NCBI GenBank assembly: GCA_023634235.1
Contig: JAMKCF010000013.1
Location: 16,369,705 to 16,433,704, forward strand
DNA: 64,000 nt
From: Pisaster brevispinus
Lineage: Eukaryota > Echinodermata > Asteroidea > Forcipulatida > Asteriidae
Reading direction: 5' to 3'
The translations under genes were made by a program, and so were the position numbers. Shown piece after piece: positions 11,101 through 24,500 of the stretch. The notes under the pieces are model-generated. The model made no database searches, was not told the origin of the DNA, and saw only the letters and a list, made by a program, of their open reading frames with translations. Each line of letters begins with the position of its first letter. The first letter of the stretch is position 1.

Positions 11101-13952
11101 ATGAAGCTTGCCCTCCGCGACCCTAAAAGTTTGATTTACGGAAGCAGGGATATCCAAGGCAGAGTCAGGTACAAATTTTGTCTCTCTAGCATTTCTAGTT
11201 CATGAGTTATTTCCAAGCTTAGCACAGAATTTCTTTCGGACCTTTTTGTGCCGGCTTTTTCTCACTGGCGATGACGTAGGCGTGTAATACAATGGAGTTT
11301 CGGGCAGCCCTACTTCCAGGACGCTGGCCTCGCCTAAAAAATGATGACCTTAACGAAACTCACGGAAGAGAGAGCCCTTGAGACAGGCTTTCTAATGGTG
11401 TACAACTTGTGAAAATCCAGTATCATTCTGAGGGTGATTTGACCGTCCTTAATTTGTCTTTGTTTCTTTGACAGCTCTGTGTACAAAAATCCCATTAGGG
11501 ATGCTTTTGAGGAGCGTTCGGAGTAGCCCCACCTGCTGGTCATTTCCGGTATGAAGCTTGCCCTCCGCGACACTAAAAGTTTGATTTTCGGAAGCAGGGA
11601 TATCCAAGGGAGAGTCAGGTACAAATTTTGTCTCTCTAGCATTTCTAGTTCATGAGTTATTTCCAAGCTTAGCACAGAATTTCTTTCGGACCTTTTTGTG
11701 CCGGCTTTTTCTCACTGGCGATGAAGTAGGCGTGTAATACAGTGGAGTTTAGGGCAGCCCTACTTCAAGGACGCTGGCCTCGCCTAAAAATGGTGACCTT
11801 AACGAAACTCACGGAAGAGAGAGCCCTTGAGACAGGCTTTCTAATGGTGTACAACTTGTGAAAATCCAGTATCATTCTGAGGGTGATTTGACTGTCCTTA
11901 ATTTGTCTTTGTTTCTTTGACAGCTCTGTGTACAAAAATCCCATTAGGGATGCTTTTGAGGAGCGTTCGGAGTAGCCCCACCTGCTGGTCATTTCCGGTA
12001 TGAAGCTTGCCCTCCGCGACACTAAAAGTTTGATTTTCGGAAGCAGGGATATCCAAGGCAGAGTCAGGTACAAATTTTGTCTCTCTAGCATTTCTAGTTC
12101 ATGAGTTATTTCCAAGCTTAGCACAGAATTTCTTTCGGACCTTTTTGTGCCGGCTTTTTCTCACTGGCGATGACGTAGGCGTGTAATACAGTGGAGTTTA
12201 GGGCAGCCCTACTTCCAGGACGCTGGCCTCGCCTAAAAAATGGTGACCTTAACGAAACTCACGGAAGAGAGAGCCCTTGAGACAGGCTTTCTAATGGTGT
12301 ACAACTTGTGAAAATCCAGTATCATTTTGAGGGTGATTTGACCGTCCTTAGTTTGTCTTTGTTTCTTTGACAGCTCTGTGTACAAAAATCCCATTAGGGA
12401 TGCTTTTGAGGAGCGTTTGGAGTAGCCCCACCTGCTGGTCATTTCCGGTATGAAGCTTGCCCTCCGCGACCCTAAAAGTTTGATTTTCGGAAGCAGGGAT
12501 ATCCAAGGCAGAGTCAGGTACAAATTTGGTCTCTCTAGAATTTCTAGTTCATGAGTTATTTTCAAGCTTAGCACAGAATTTATTTCGGACCTTTTTGTGC
12601 CGGCTTTTTCTCACTGGCGATGACGTAGGCGTGTAATACAGTGGAGTTTCGGGCAGCCCTACTTCCAGGACGCTGGCCTCGCTTACAAAATGCTGACCTT
12701 AACGAAACTCACGGAAGAGAGAGCCCTTGAGACAGGCTTTCTAACGGTGTACAACTTGTAGAAATCCAGTATCATTCTGAGGGTGAATTGACCGTCCTTA
12801 GTTTGTCTTTGTTTCTTTGACAGCTCTGTGTACAATAATCTCATTAGGGATGCTTTTGAGGAGCGTTCGGAGTAGCCACACCTGCTGGTCATTTCCGGTA
12901 TGAAGCTTGCCCTCCGCGACAATAAAAGTTTGATTTTCGGAAGCAGAAATATCCAAGACAGAGTCAGGTACAAATTTTGTCTCTCTAGCATTTCTAGTTC
13001 ATGAGTTATTTCCAAGCTTAGCACAGAATTTATTTCGGACCTTTTTGTGCCGGCTTTTTCTCACTGGCGATGACGTAGGCGTGTAATACAGTGGAGTTTA
13101 GGGCAGCCCTACTTCCAGGACGCTGGCTTCGCCTAGGAAATTATGACCTTAACGAAACTCACGGGAGAGAGAGCCCTTGAGACAGGCTTTCTAAAGATGT
13201 ACAACTTGTAGAAATCCAGTATCATTCTGAGGGTGAATTGACCGTCCTTAGTTTGTCTTTGTTTCTTTGACAGCTTTGTGTACAAAAATCCCATTAGGGA
13301 TGCTTTTGAGGAGCGTTGGGAGTAGCCCCACCTGCTGGTCATTTCCGGTATGAAGCTTGCCCTCCGCGACCCTAAAAGTTTGATTTTCGGAAGCAGGGAT
13401 ATCGAAGGCAGAGTCGGGTACAAATGTTTTCTCTCTAGCATTTCTAGTTCATGAGTTATTTCCAAGCTTAGCACAGAATTTCTTTCGGACCTTTTTGTGC
13501 CGGCTTTTTCTCACTGGCGATGACGTAGGCGTGTAATACAGTGGAGTTTCGGGCAGCCCTACTTCCAGGACGCTGGCCTCACCTATAAATTGGTGACCTT
13601 AATGAAACTCACGGAAGAGAGAGCCCTTGAGACAGGCTTTCTAACGGTGTGCAACTTGTAGAAATCCAGTATCATTCTGAGGGTGATTTGACCGTCCTTA
13701 GTTTTCTTTGTTTCTTTGACAGCTCTGTGTACAAAAATCCCATTAGGGATGCTTTTGAGGAGCGTTCGGAGTAGCTCCACCTGCTGGTCATTTCCAGTAT
13801 AAAGCTTGCCCTCCGCGACACTAAAAGTTTGATTTTCGGAAGCAGGGATATCCAAGGCAGAGTCAGGTACAAATTTTGTCTCTCTAGCATTTCTAGTTCA
13901 TGAGTTATTTCCAAGCTTAGCACAGAATTTCTTTCGGACCTTTTTGTGCCGG
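8105..13952 (+). repeat. Duplicated monomer series with a two-monomer insertion or deletion
   Basis: The monomers starting at 8105, 8555, 9905 and 10355 match in order those at 12154, 12604, 13054 and 13504. The offset is 4049 for the first two and 3149 for the last two. The 900-bp difference equals the two extra monomers at 9005 and 9455. Shared rare variants include a GGTCTCTCTAGAATTTC junction (8479 and 12528 regions), ACAATAATCTCATTAG in the second monomer, AAATGTTTTCTC in the third and the CACCTATAAATTGG variant in the fourth. The pattern fits a segmental duplication followed by gain or loss of a dimer. Confidence 0.7.
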
Positions 13953-16900
13953 CTTTTTCTCACTGGCGATGACGTAGGCGTGTAATACAGTGGAGTTTAG
14001 GGCAGCCCTACTTCCAGGACGCTGGTCTCGCCTACAAAATGGTGACCTTAACGAAATTCACGGAAGAGAGAGCCCTTGAGACAGGCTTTCTAATGGTGTA
14101 CAACTTGTGAAAATCCAGTATCATTCTGAGGGTGATTTGACCGTCCTTATTTTGTCTTTGTTTCTTTGACCGCTCTGTGTACAAAAATCCCATTAGGGAT
14201 GCTTTTGAGGAGTGTTTGGAGTAGCCCCACCTGCTGGTCATTTCCGGTATGAAGCTTGCCCTCCGCGACCCTAAAAGTTTGATTTTCTGAAGCAGGGATA
14301 TCCAAGGCAGAGTCAGGTACAAATTTTGTCTCTCTAGCATTTCTAGTTCATGAGTTATTTCCAAGCTTAGCACAGAATTTCTTTCGGACCTTTTTGTGCC
14401 GGCTTTTTCTCACTGGCGATGACGTAGGCGTGTAATACAGTGGAGTTTCGGGCAGCCCTACTTCCAGGACGCTGGCTTCGCCTAGAAAATGATGACCTTA
14501 ACAAAACTCACGGGAGAGAGAGCCCTTGAGACAGGCTTTCTAATGGTGTACAACTTGTGAAAATCCAGTATCATTCTGAGGGTGATTTGACCGTCCTTAG
14601 TTTGTCTTTGTTTCTTTGACAGCTCTGTGTACAAAAATCCCATTAGGGATGCTTTTGAGGAGCGTTCGGAGTAGCCCCACCTGCTGGTCATTTCCGGTAT
14701 GAAGCTTGCCCTCCGCGACCCTAAAAGTTTGATTTTCGGAAGCAGGGATATCCAAGGCAGAGTCAGGTACAAATTTGGTCTCTCTAGAATTTCTAGTTTA
14801 TGAGTTATTTTCAAGCTTAGCACAGAATTTATTTCGGACCTTTTTGTGCCGGCTTTTTCTCACTGGCGATGACGTAGGCGTGTAATACAGTGGAGTTTCG
14901 GGCAGCCCTACTTCCAGGACGCTGGCCTCGCTTACAAAATGATGACCTTAACGAAACTCACGGAAGAGAGCCCTTGAGACAGGCTTTCTAATGGTGTACA
15001 ACTTGTAGAAATCCAGTATCATTCTGAGGGTGAATTGACCGTCCTTAGTTTGTCTTTGTTTCTTTGACAGCTCTGTGTACAATAATCTCATTAGGGATGC
15101 TTTTGAGGAGCGGTCGGAGTAGCCACACCTGCTGGTCATTTCCGGTATGAAGCTTGCCCTCCGCGACAATAAAAGTTTGATTTTCAGAAGCAGAAATATC
15201 CAAGACAGAGTCAGGTACAAATTTTGTCTCTCTAGCATTTCTAGTTCATGAGTTATTTCCAAGCTTAGCACAGAATTTCTTTCGGACCTTTTTGTGCCGG
15301 CTTTTTCTCACTGGCAATGACGTAGGCGTGTAATACAGTGGAGTTTAGGGCAGCCCTACTTCCAGGACGCTGGCCTCGCCTACAAAATGGTGACCTTAAC
15401 GAAACTCACGGAAGAGAGAGCCCTTGAGACAGGCTTTCTTATGGTGTACAACTTGTGAAAATCCAGTATCATTCTGAGGGTGATTTGACCGTCCTTAGTT
15501 TGTCTTTATTTCTTTGACAGCTCTGTGTACAAAAATCCCATTAGGGATGCTTTTGAGGAGCGTTGGGAGTAGCCCCACCTGCTGGTCATTTCCGGTATGA
15601 AGCTTGCCCTCCGCGACCCTAAAAGTTTGATTTTCGGAAGCAGGGATATCCAAGGCAGAGTCAGGTACAAATTTGGTCTCTCTAGAATTTCTAGTTTATG
15701 AGTTATTTTCAAGCTTAGCACAGAATTTATTTCGGACCTTTTTGTGCCGGCTTTTTCTCACTGGCGATGACGTAGGCGTGTAATACAGTGGAGTTTCGGG
15801 CAGCCCTACTTCCAGGACGCTGGCCTCGCTTACAAAATGCTGACCTTAACGAAACTCACGGAAGAGAGCCCTTGAGACAGGCTTTCTAATGGTGTACAAC
15901 TTGTAGAAATCCAGTATCATTCTGAGGGTGAATTGACCGTCCTTAGTTTGTCTTTGTTTCTTTGACAGCTCTGTGTACAATAATCTCATTAGGGATGCTT
16001 TTGAGGAGCGTTCGGAGTAGCCACACCTGCTGGTCATTTCCGGTATGAAGCTTGCCCTCCGCGACAATAAAAGTTTGATTTTCAGAAGCAGAAATATCCA
16101 AGACAGTGTCAGGTACAAATTTTGTCTCTCTAGCATTTCTAGTTCATGAGTTATTTCCAAGCTTAGCACAGAATTTCTTTCGGACCTTTTTGTGCCGGCT
16201 TTTTCTCACTGGCAATGACGTAGGCGTGTAATACAGTGGAGTTTAGGGCAGCCCTACTTCCAGGACGCTGGCCTCGCCTACAAAATGGTGACCTTAACGA
16301 AACTCACGGAAGAGAGAGCCCTTGAGACAGGCTTTCTTATGGTGTACAACTTGTGAAAATCCAGTATCATTCTGAGGGTGATTTGACCGTCCTTAGTTTG
16401 TCTTTATTTCTTTGACAGCTCTGTGTACAAAAATCCCATTAGGGATGCTTTTGAGGAGCGTTCGGAGTAGCCCCACCTGCTGGTCATTTCCGGTATGAAG
16501 CTTGCCCTCCGCGACCCTAAAAGTTTGATTTTCGGAAGCAGGGATATCCAAGGCAGAGTCGGGTACAAATTTTGTCTCTCTAGCATTTCTAGTTCATGAG
16601 TTATTTCCAAGCTTAGCACAGAATTTATTTCGGACCTTTTTGTGCCGGCTTTTTCTCACTGGCGATGACGTAGGCGTGTAATACAGTGGAGTTTCGGGCA
16701 GCCCTACTTCCAGGACGCTGGTCTCGCTTACAAAATGATGACCTTAACTAGACTCACATAAGAGAGAGCCCTTGAGACGGGCTTTCTAATGGTGTACAAC
16801 TTGTGAAAATCCAGTATCATTTTGAGGGTGATTTGACCGTCCTTAGTTTGTCTTTGTTTCTTTGACAGCTCTGTGTACAAAAATCCCATTAGGGATTGCT

Positions 16901-19900
16901 TTTGAGGAGCGTTGGGAGTAGCCCCACCTGCTGGTCATTTCCGGTATGAAGCTTGCCCTCCGCGACCCTAAAAGTTTGATTTTCTGAAGCAGGGATATCC
17001 AAGGCAGAGTCAGGTACAAATTTTGTCTCTCTAGCATTTCTAGTTCATGAGTTATTTCCAAGCTTAGCACAGAATTTCTTTCGGACCTTTTTGTGCCGGC
17101 TTTTTCTCACTGGCAATGACGTAGGCGTGTAATACAGTGGAGTTTAGGGCAGCCCTATTTCCAGGACGCTGGCCTCGCCTACAAAATGATGACCTTAACG
17201 AAACTCACGGAAGAGAGAGCCCTTGAGACAGGCTTTCTTATGGTGTACAACTTGTGAAAATCCAGTATCATTCTGAGGGTGAATTGACCGTCCTTAGTTT
17301 GTCTTTGTTTCTTTGACAGCTCTGTGTACAATAATCTCATTAGGGATGCTTTTGAGGAGCGTTCGGAGTAGCCACACCTGCTGGTCATTTCCGGTATGAA
17401 GCTTGCCCTCCGCGACAATAAAAGTTTGATTTTCAGAAGCAGAAATATCCAAGACAGAGTCAGGTACAAATTTTGTCTCTCTAGCATTTCTAGTTCATGA
17501 GTTATTTCCAAGCTTAGCACAGAATTTCTTTCGGACCTTTTTGTGCCGGCTTTTTCTCACTGGCAATGACGTAGGCGTGTAATACAGTGGAGTTTAGAGC
17601 AGCCCTACTTCCAGGACGCTGGCCTCGCCTACAAAATGGTGACCTTAACGAAACTCACGGAAGAGAGAGCCCTTGAGACAGGCTTTCTTATGGTGTACAA
17701 CTTGTGAAAATCCAGTATCATTCTGAGGGTGATTTGACCGTCCTTAGTTTGTCTTTATTTCTTTGACAGCTCTGTGTACAAAAATCCCATTAGGGATGCT
17801 TTTGAGGAGCGTTGGGAGTAGCCCCACCTGCTGGTCATTTCCGGTATGAAGCTTGCCCTCCGCGACCCTAAAAGTTTGATTTTCGGAAGCAGGGATATCC
17901 AAGGCAGAGTCGGGTACAAATTTTGTCTCTCTAGCATTTCTAGTTCATGAGTTATTTCCAAGCTTAGCACAGAATTTATTTCGGACCTTTTTGTGCCGGC
18001 TTTTTCTCACTGGCGATGACGTAGGCGTGTAATACAGTGGAGTTTCGGGCAGCCCTACTTCCAGGACGATGGCTTCGCCTAGGAAATTATGACCTTAACG
18101 AAACTCACGGGAGAGAGAGCCCTTGAGACAGGCTTTCTAAAGGTGTACAACTTGTAGAAATCCAGTATCATTCTTAGGGTGAATTGACCGTCCTTAGTTT
18201 GTCTTTGTTTCTTTGACAGCTCTGTGTACAAAAATCCCATTAGGGATGCTTTTGAGGAGCGTTGGGAGTAGCCCCACCTGCTGGTCATTTCCGGTATGAA
18301 GCTTGTCCTCCACGACCCTAAAAGTTTGATTTTCGGAAGCAGGGATATCCAAGGCAGAGTCAGGTACAAATGTTTTCTCTCTAGCATTTCTAGTTCATGA
18401 GTTATTTCCAAGCTTAGCACAGAATTTCTTTCGGACCTTTTTGTGCCGGCTTTTTCTCACTGGCAATGACGTAGGCGTGTAATACAGTGGAGTTTAGGGC
18501 AGCCCTACTTCCAGGACGCTGGCCTCGCCTACAAAATGGTGACCTTAACGAAACTCACGGAAGAGAGAGCCCTTGAGACAGGCTTTCTAATGGTGTACAA
18601 CTTGTGAAAATCCAGTATCATTCTGAGGGTGATTTGACCGTCCTTAGTTTGTCTTTGTTTTTTTGACAGCTCTGTGTACAAAAATCCCATTAGGGATGCT
18701 TTTGAGGAGCGTTGGGAGTAGCCCCACCTGCTGGTCATTTCCGGTATGAAGCTTGCCCTCCGCGACCCTAAAAGTTTGATTTTCGGAAGCAGGGATATCC
18801 AAGGCAGAGTCAGGTACAAATTCTGTCTCTCTAGCATTTCTAGTTCATGAGTTATTTCCAAGCTTAGCACAGAATTTCTTTCGTACCTTTTTGTGGCGGC
18901 TTTTTCTCACTGGCGATGACGTAGGCGTGTAATACAGTGGAGTTTAGGGCAGCCCTACTTCCAGGACGCTGGTCTCGCCTACAAAATGGTGACCTTAACG
19001 AAATTCACGGAAGAGAGAGCCCTTGAGACAGGCTTTCTTATGGTGTACAACTTGTGAAAATCCAGTATCATTCTGAGGGTGATTTGACCGTCCTTAGTTT
19101 GTCTTTGTTTCTTTGACAGCTCTGTGTACAAAAATCCCATTAGGGATGCTTTTGAGGAGCGTTCGGAGTAGCCCCACCTGCTGGTCATTTCCGGTATAAA
19201 GCTTGCCCTCCGCGACCCTAAAAGTTTGATTTTCGGAAGCAGGGATATCCAAGGCAGAGTCGGGTACAAATTTTGTCTCTCTAGCATTTCTAGTTCATGA
19301 GTTATTTCCAAGCTTAGCACAGAATTTCTTTCGGACCTTTTTGTGCCGGCTTTTTCTCACTGGCGATGACGTAGGCGTGTAATACAGTGGAGTTTCGGGC
19401 AGCCCTACTTCCAGGACGCTGGCTTCGCCTAGGAAATTATGACCTTAACGAAACTCACGGGAGAGAGAGCCCTTGAGACAGGCTTTCTAAAGGTGTACAA
19501 CTTGTAGAAATCCAGTATCATTCTGAGGGTGAATAGACCGTCCTTAGTTTGTCTTTGTTTCTTTGACAGCTCTGTGTACAAAAATCCCATTAGGGATGCT
19601 TTTGAGGAGCGTTGGGAGTAGCCCCACCTGCTGGTCATTTCCGGTATGAAGCTTGCCCTCCGCGACCCTAAAAGTTTGATTTTCGGAAGCAGGGATATCC
19701 AAGGCAGAGTCGGGTACAAATGTTTTCTCTCTAGCGTTTCTAGTTCATGAGTTATTTCCAAGCTTAGCACAGAATTTATTTCGGACCTTTTTGTGCCGGC
19801 TTTTTCTCACTGGCGATTACGTAGGCGTGTAATACAGTGGAGTTTCGGGCAGCCCTACTTCCAGGACGCTGGCCTCACCTACAAATTGGTGACCTTAATG

Positions 19901-21599
19901 AAACTCACGGAAGAGAGAGCCCTTGAGACAGGCTTTCTAACGGTGTACAACTTGTAGAAATCCAGTATCATTCTGAGGGTGATTTGACCGTCCTTAGTTT
20001 GTCTTTGTTTCTTTGATAGCTCTGTGTACAAAAATCCCATTAGGGATGCTTTTGAGGAGCGTTCGGAGTAGCCCCACCTGCTGGTCATTTCCGGTATAAA
20101 GCTTGCCCTCCGCGACCCTAAAAGTTTGATTTTCTGAAGCAGGGATATCCAAGGCAGAGTCAGGTACAAATTTTGTCTCTCTAGCATTTCTAGTTCATGA
20201 GTTATTTCCAATCTTAGCACAGAATTTCTTTCGGACCTTTTTGTGCCGGCTTTTTCTCACTGGCGATGACGTAGGCGTGTAATACAGTGGAGTTTAGGGC
20301 AGCCCTACTTCCAGGACGCTGGTCTCGCCTACAAAATTGTGACCTTAACGAAATTCACGGAAGAGAGAGCCCTTGAGACAGGCTTTCTAATGATGTACAA
20401 CTTGTGAAAATCCAGTATCATTCTGAGGGTGATTTGACAGTCCTTATTTTGTCTTTGTTTCTTTGACCGCTCTGTGTACAAAAATCCCATTAGGGATGCT
20501 TTTGAGGAGTGTTTGGAGTAGCCCCACCTGCTGGTCATTTCCGGTATGAAGCTTGCCCTCCGCGACCCTAAAAGTTTGATTTTCTAAAGCAGGGATATCC
20601 AAGGCAGAGTCAGGTACAAATTTTGTCTCTCTAGCATTTCTAGTTCATGAGTTATTTCCAAGCTTAGCACAGAATTTCTTTCGGACCTTTTTGTGGCGGC
20701 TTTTTCTCACTGGCGATGACGTAGGCGTGTAATACAGTGGAGTTTAGGGCAGCCCTACTTCCAGGACGCTGGTCTCGCCTACAAAATGGTGACCTTAACG
20801 AAATTCACGGAAGAGAGAGCCCTTGAGACAGGCTTTCTAATGGTGTACAACTTGTGAAAATCCAGTATCATTCTGAGGGAGATTTGACCGTCCTTAGTTT
20901 GTCTTTATTTCTTTGACAGCTCTGTGTACAAAAATCCCATTAGGGATGCTTTTGAGGAGCGTTGGGAGTAGCCCCACCTGCTGGTCATTTCCTGTATGAA
21001 GCTTGCCCTCCGCGACCCTAAAAGTTTGATTTACGGAAGCAGGGATATCCAAGGCAGAGTCAGGTACAAATTTTGTCTCTCTAGCATATCTAGTTCATGA
21101 GTTATTTCCAAGCTTAGCACAGAATTTCTTTCGGACCTTTTTGTGCCGGCTTTTTCTCACTGGCGATGACGTAGGCGTGTAATACAGTGGAGTTTAGGGC
21201 AGCCCTACTTCCAGGACGCTGGTCTCGCCTACAAAATGGTGACCTTAACGAAATTCACGGAAGAGAGAGCCCTTGAGACAGGCTTTCTAATGGTGTACAA
21301 CTTGTGAAAATCCAGTATCATTCTGAGGGTGATTTGACCGTCCTTATTTTGTCTTTGTTTCTTTGACTGCTCTGTGTACAAAAATCCCATTAGGGATGCT
21401 TTTGAGGAGTGTTTGGAGTAGCCCCACCTGCTGGTCATTTCCGGTATGAAGCTTGCCCTCCGCGACCCTAAAAGTTTGATTTTCTAAAGCAGGGATATCC
21501 AAGGCAGAGTCAGGTACAAATTTTGTCTCTCTAGCATTTCTAGTTCATGAGTTATTTCCAAGCTTAGCACAGAATTTCTTTCGGACCTTTTTGTGCCGG

Positions 21600-24500
21600 C
21601 TTTTTTTCACTGGCGATGACGTAGGCGTGTAATACAGTGGAGTTTCGGGCAGCCCTACTTCCAGGACGCTGGTCTCGCTTACAAAATGATGACCTTAACT
21701 AGACTCACATAAGAGAGAGCCCTTGAGACGGGCTTTCTAATGGTGTACAACTTGTGAAAATCCAGTATCATTCTGAGGGTGATTTGACCGTCCTTAGTTT
21801 GTCTTTGTTTCTTTGACAGCTCTGTGTACAAAAATCCCATTAGGGATGCTTTTGAGGAGCGTTGGGAGTAGCCCCACCTGCTGGTCATTTCCGGTATGAA
21901 GCTTGCCCTCCGCGACCCTAAAAGTTTGATTTTCTGAAGCAGGGATATCCAAGGCAGAGTCAGGTACAAATTTTGTCTCTCTAGCATTTCTAGTTCATGA
22001 GTTATTTCCAAGCTTAGCACAGAATTTCTTTCGGACCTTTTTGTGCCGGCTTTTTCTCACTGGCAATGACGTAGGCGTGTAATACAGTGGAGTTTAGGGC
22101 AGCCCTATTTCCAGGACGCTGGCCTCGCCTACAAAATGGTGACCTTAACGAAACTCACGGAAGAGAGAGGCCTTGAGACAGGCTTTCTTATGGTGTACAA
22201 CTTGTGAAAATCCAGTATCATACTGAGGGTGATTTGACCGTCCTTAGTTTGTCTTTGTTTTTTTGACAGCTCTGTGTACAAAAATCCCATTAGGGATGCT
22301 TTTGAGGAGCGTTGGGAGTAGCCCCACCTGCTGGTCATTTCCGGTATGAAGCTTGCCCTCCGCAACCCTAAAAGTTTGATTTTCGGAAGCAGGGATATCC
22401 AAGGCAGAGTCGGGTACAAATTTTGTCTCTCTAGCATTTCTAGTTCATGAGTTATTTCCAAGCTTAGCACAGAATTTCTTTCGGACCTTTTTGTGCCGGC
22501 TTTTTCTCACTGGCGATGACGTAGGCGTGTAATACAGTGGAGTTTCGGGCAGCCCTACTTCCAGGACGCTGGCTTCGCCTAGGAAATTATGACCTTAACG
22601 AAACTCACGGGAGAGAGAGCCCTTGAGACAGGCTTTCTAAAGGTGTACAACTTGTAGAAATCCAGTATCATTTTGAGGGTGAATTGACCGTCCTTAGTTT
22701 GTCTTTGTTTCTTTGACAGCTCTGTGTACAAAAATCCCATTAGGGATGCTTTTGAGGAGCGTTGGGAGTAGTCCCACCTGCTGGTCATTTCCGGTATGAA
22801 GCTTGCCCTCCGCGACCCTAAAAGTTTGATTTTCGGAAGCAGGGATATCCAAGGCAGAGTCGGGTACAAATGTTTTCTCTCTAGCATTTCTAGTTCATGA
22901 GTTATTTCCAAGCTTAGCACAGAATTTCTTTCGGACCTTTTTGTGCCGGCTTTTTCTCACTGGCGATGACGTAGGCGTGTAATACAGTGGAGTTTCGGGC
23001 AGCCCTACTTCCAGGACGCTGGCCTCACTTACAAATTGGTGACCTTAATGAAACTCACGGATGAGAGAGCCCTTGAGACAGGCTTTCTAACGGTGTACAA
23101 CTTGTAGAAATCCAGTATCATTCTGAGGGTGATTTGACCGTCCTTAGATTGTCTTTGTTTCTTTGACAGCTCTGTGTACAAAAATCCCATTAGGGATGCT
23201 TTTGAGGAGCGTTCGGAGTAGCCCCACCTGCTGGTCATTTCCGGTATAAAGCTTGCCCTCCGCGACACTAAAAGTTTGATATTCGGAAGCAGGGATATCC
23301 AAGGCAGAGTCAGGTACAAATTTTGTCTCTCTAGCATTTCTAGTTCATGAGTTATTTCCAAGCTTAGCACAGAATTTCTTTCGGACCTTTTTGTGCCGGC
23401 TTTTTCTCACTGGCGATGACGTAGGCGTGTAATACAGTGGAGTTTAGGGCAGCCCTACTTCCAGGACGCTGGCCTCGCCTACAAAATGGTGACCTTAACG
23501 AAACTCAAGGAAGAGAGAGCCCTTGAGACAGGCTTTCTAATGGTGTACAACTTGTGAAAATCCAGTATCATTCTGAGGGTGATTTGACCGTCCTTATTTT
23601 GTCTTTGTTTCTTTGACCGCTCTGTGTACAAAAATCCCATTAGGGATGCTTTTGAGGAGCGTTTGGAGTAGCCCCACCTGCTGGTCATTTCCGGTATGAA
23701 GCTTGCCCTCCGCGACCCTAAAAGTTTGATTTTCTGAAGCAGGGATTTCCAAGGCAGAGTCAGGTACAAATTTTGTCTCTCTAGCAATTCTAGTTCATGA
23801 GTTATTTCCAAGCTTAGCACAGAATTTATTTCGGACCTTTTTGTGCCGGCTTTTTCTCACTGGCGATGACGTAGGCGTGTAATACAGTGGAGTTTCGGGC
23901 AGCCCTACTTCCAGGACGCTGGTCTCGCTTACAAAATGATGACCTTAACTAGACTCACATAAGAGAGAGCCCTTGAGACGGGCTTTCTAATGGTGTACAA
24001 CTTGTGAAAATCCAGTATCATTCTGAGGGTGATTTGACCGTCCTTAGTTTGTCTTTGTTTCTTTGACAGCTCTGTGTACAAAAATCCCATTAGGGATGCT
24101 TTTGAGGAGCGTTGGGAGTAGCCCCACCTGCTGGTCATTTCCGGTATGAAGCTTGCCCTCCGCGACCCTAAAAGTTTGATTTTCTGAAGCAGGGATATCC
24201 AAGGCAGAGTCAGGTACAAATTTTGTCTCTCTAGCATTTCTAGTTCATGAGTTATTTCCAAGCTTAGCACAGAATTTCTTTCGGACCTTTTTGTGCCGGC
24301 TTTTTCTCACTGGCAATGACGTAGGCGTGTAATACAGTGGAGTTTAGGGCAGCCCTATTTCCAGGACGCTGGCCTCACTTACAAATTGGTGACCTTAATG
24401 AAACTCACGGAAGAGAGAGCCCTTGAGACAGGCTTTCTAACGGTGTACAACTTGTAGAAATCCAGTATCATTCTGAGGGTGATTTGACCGTCCTTAGATT

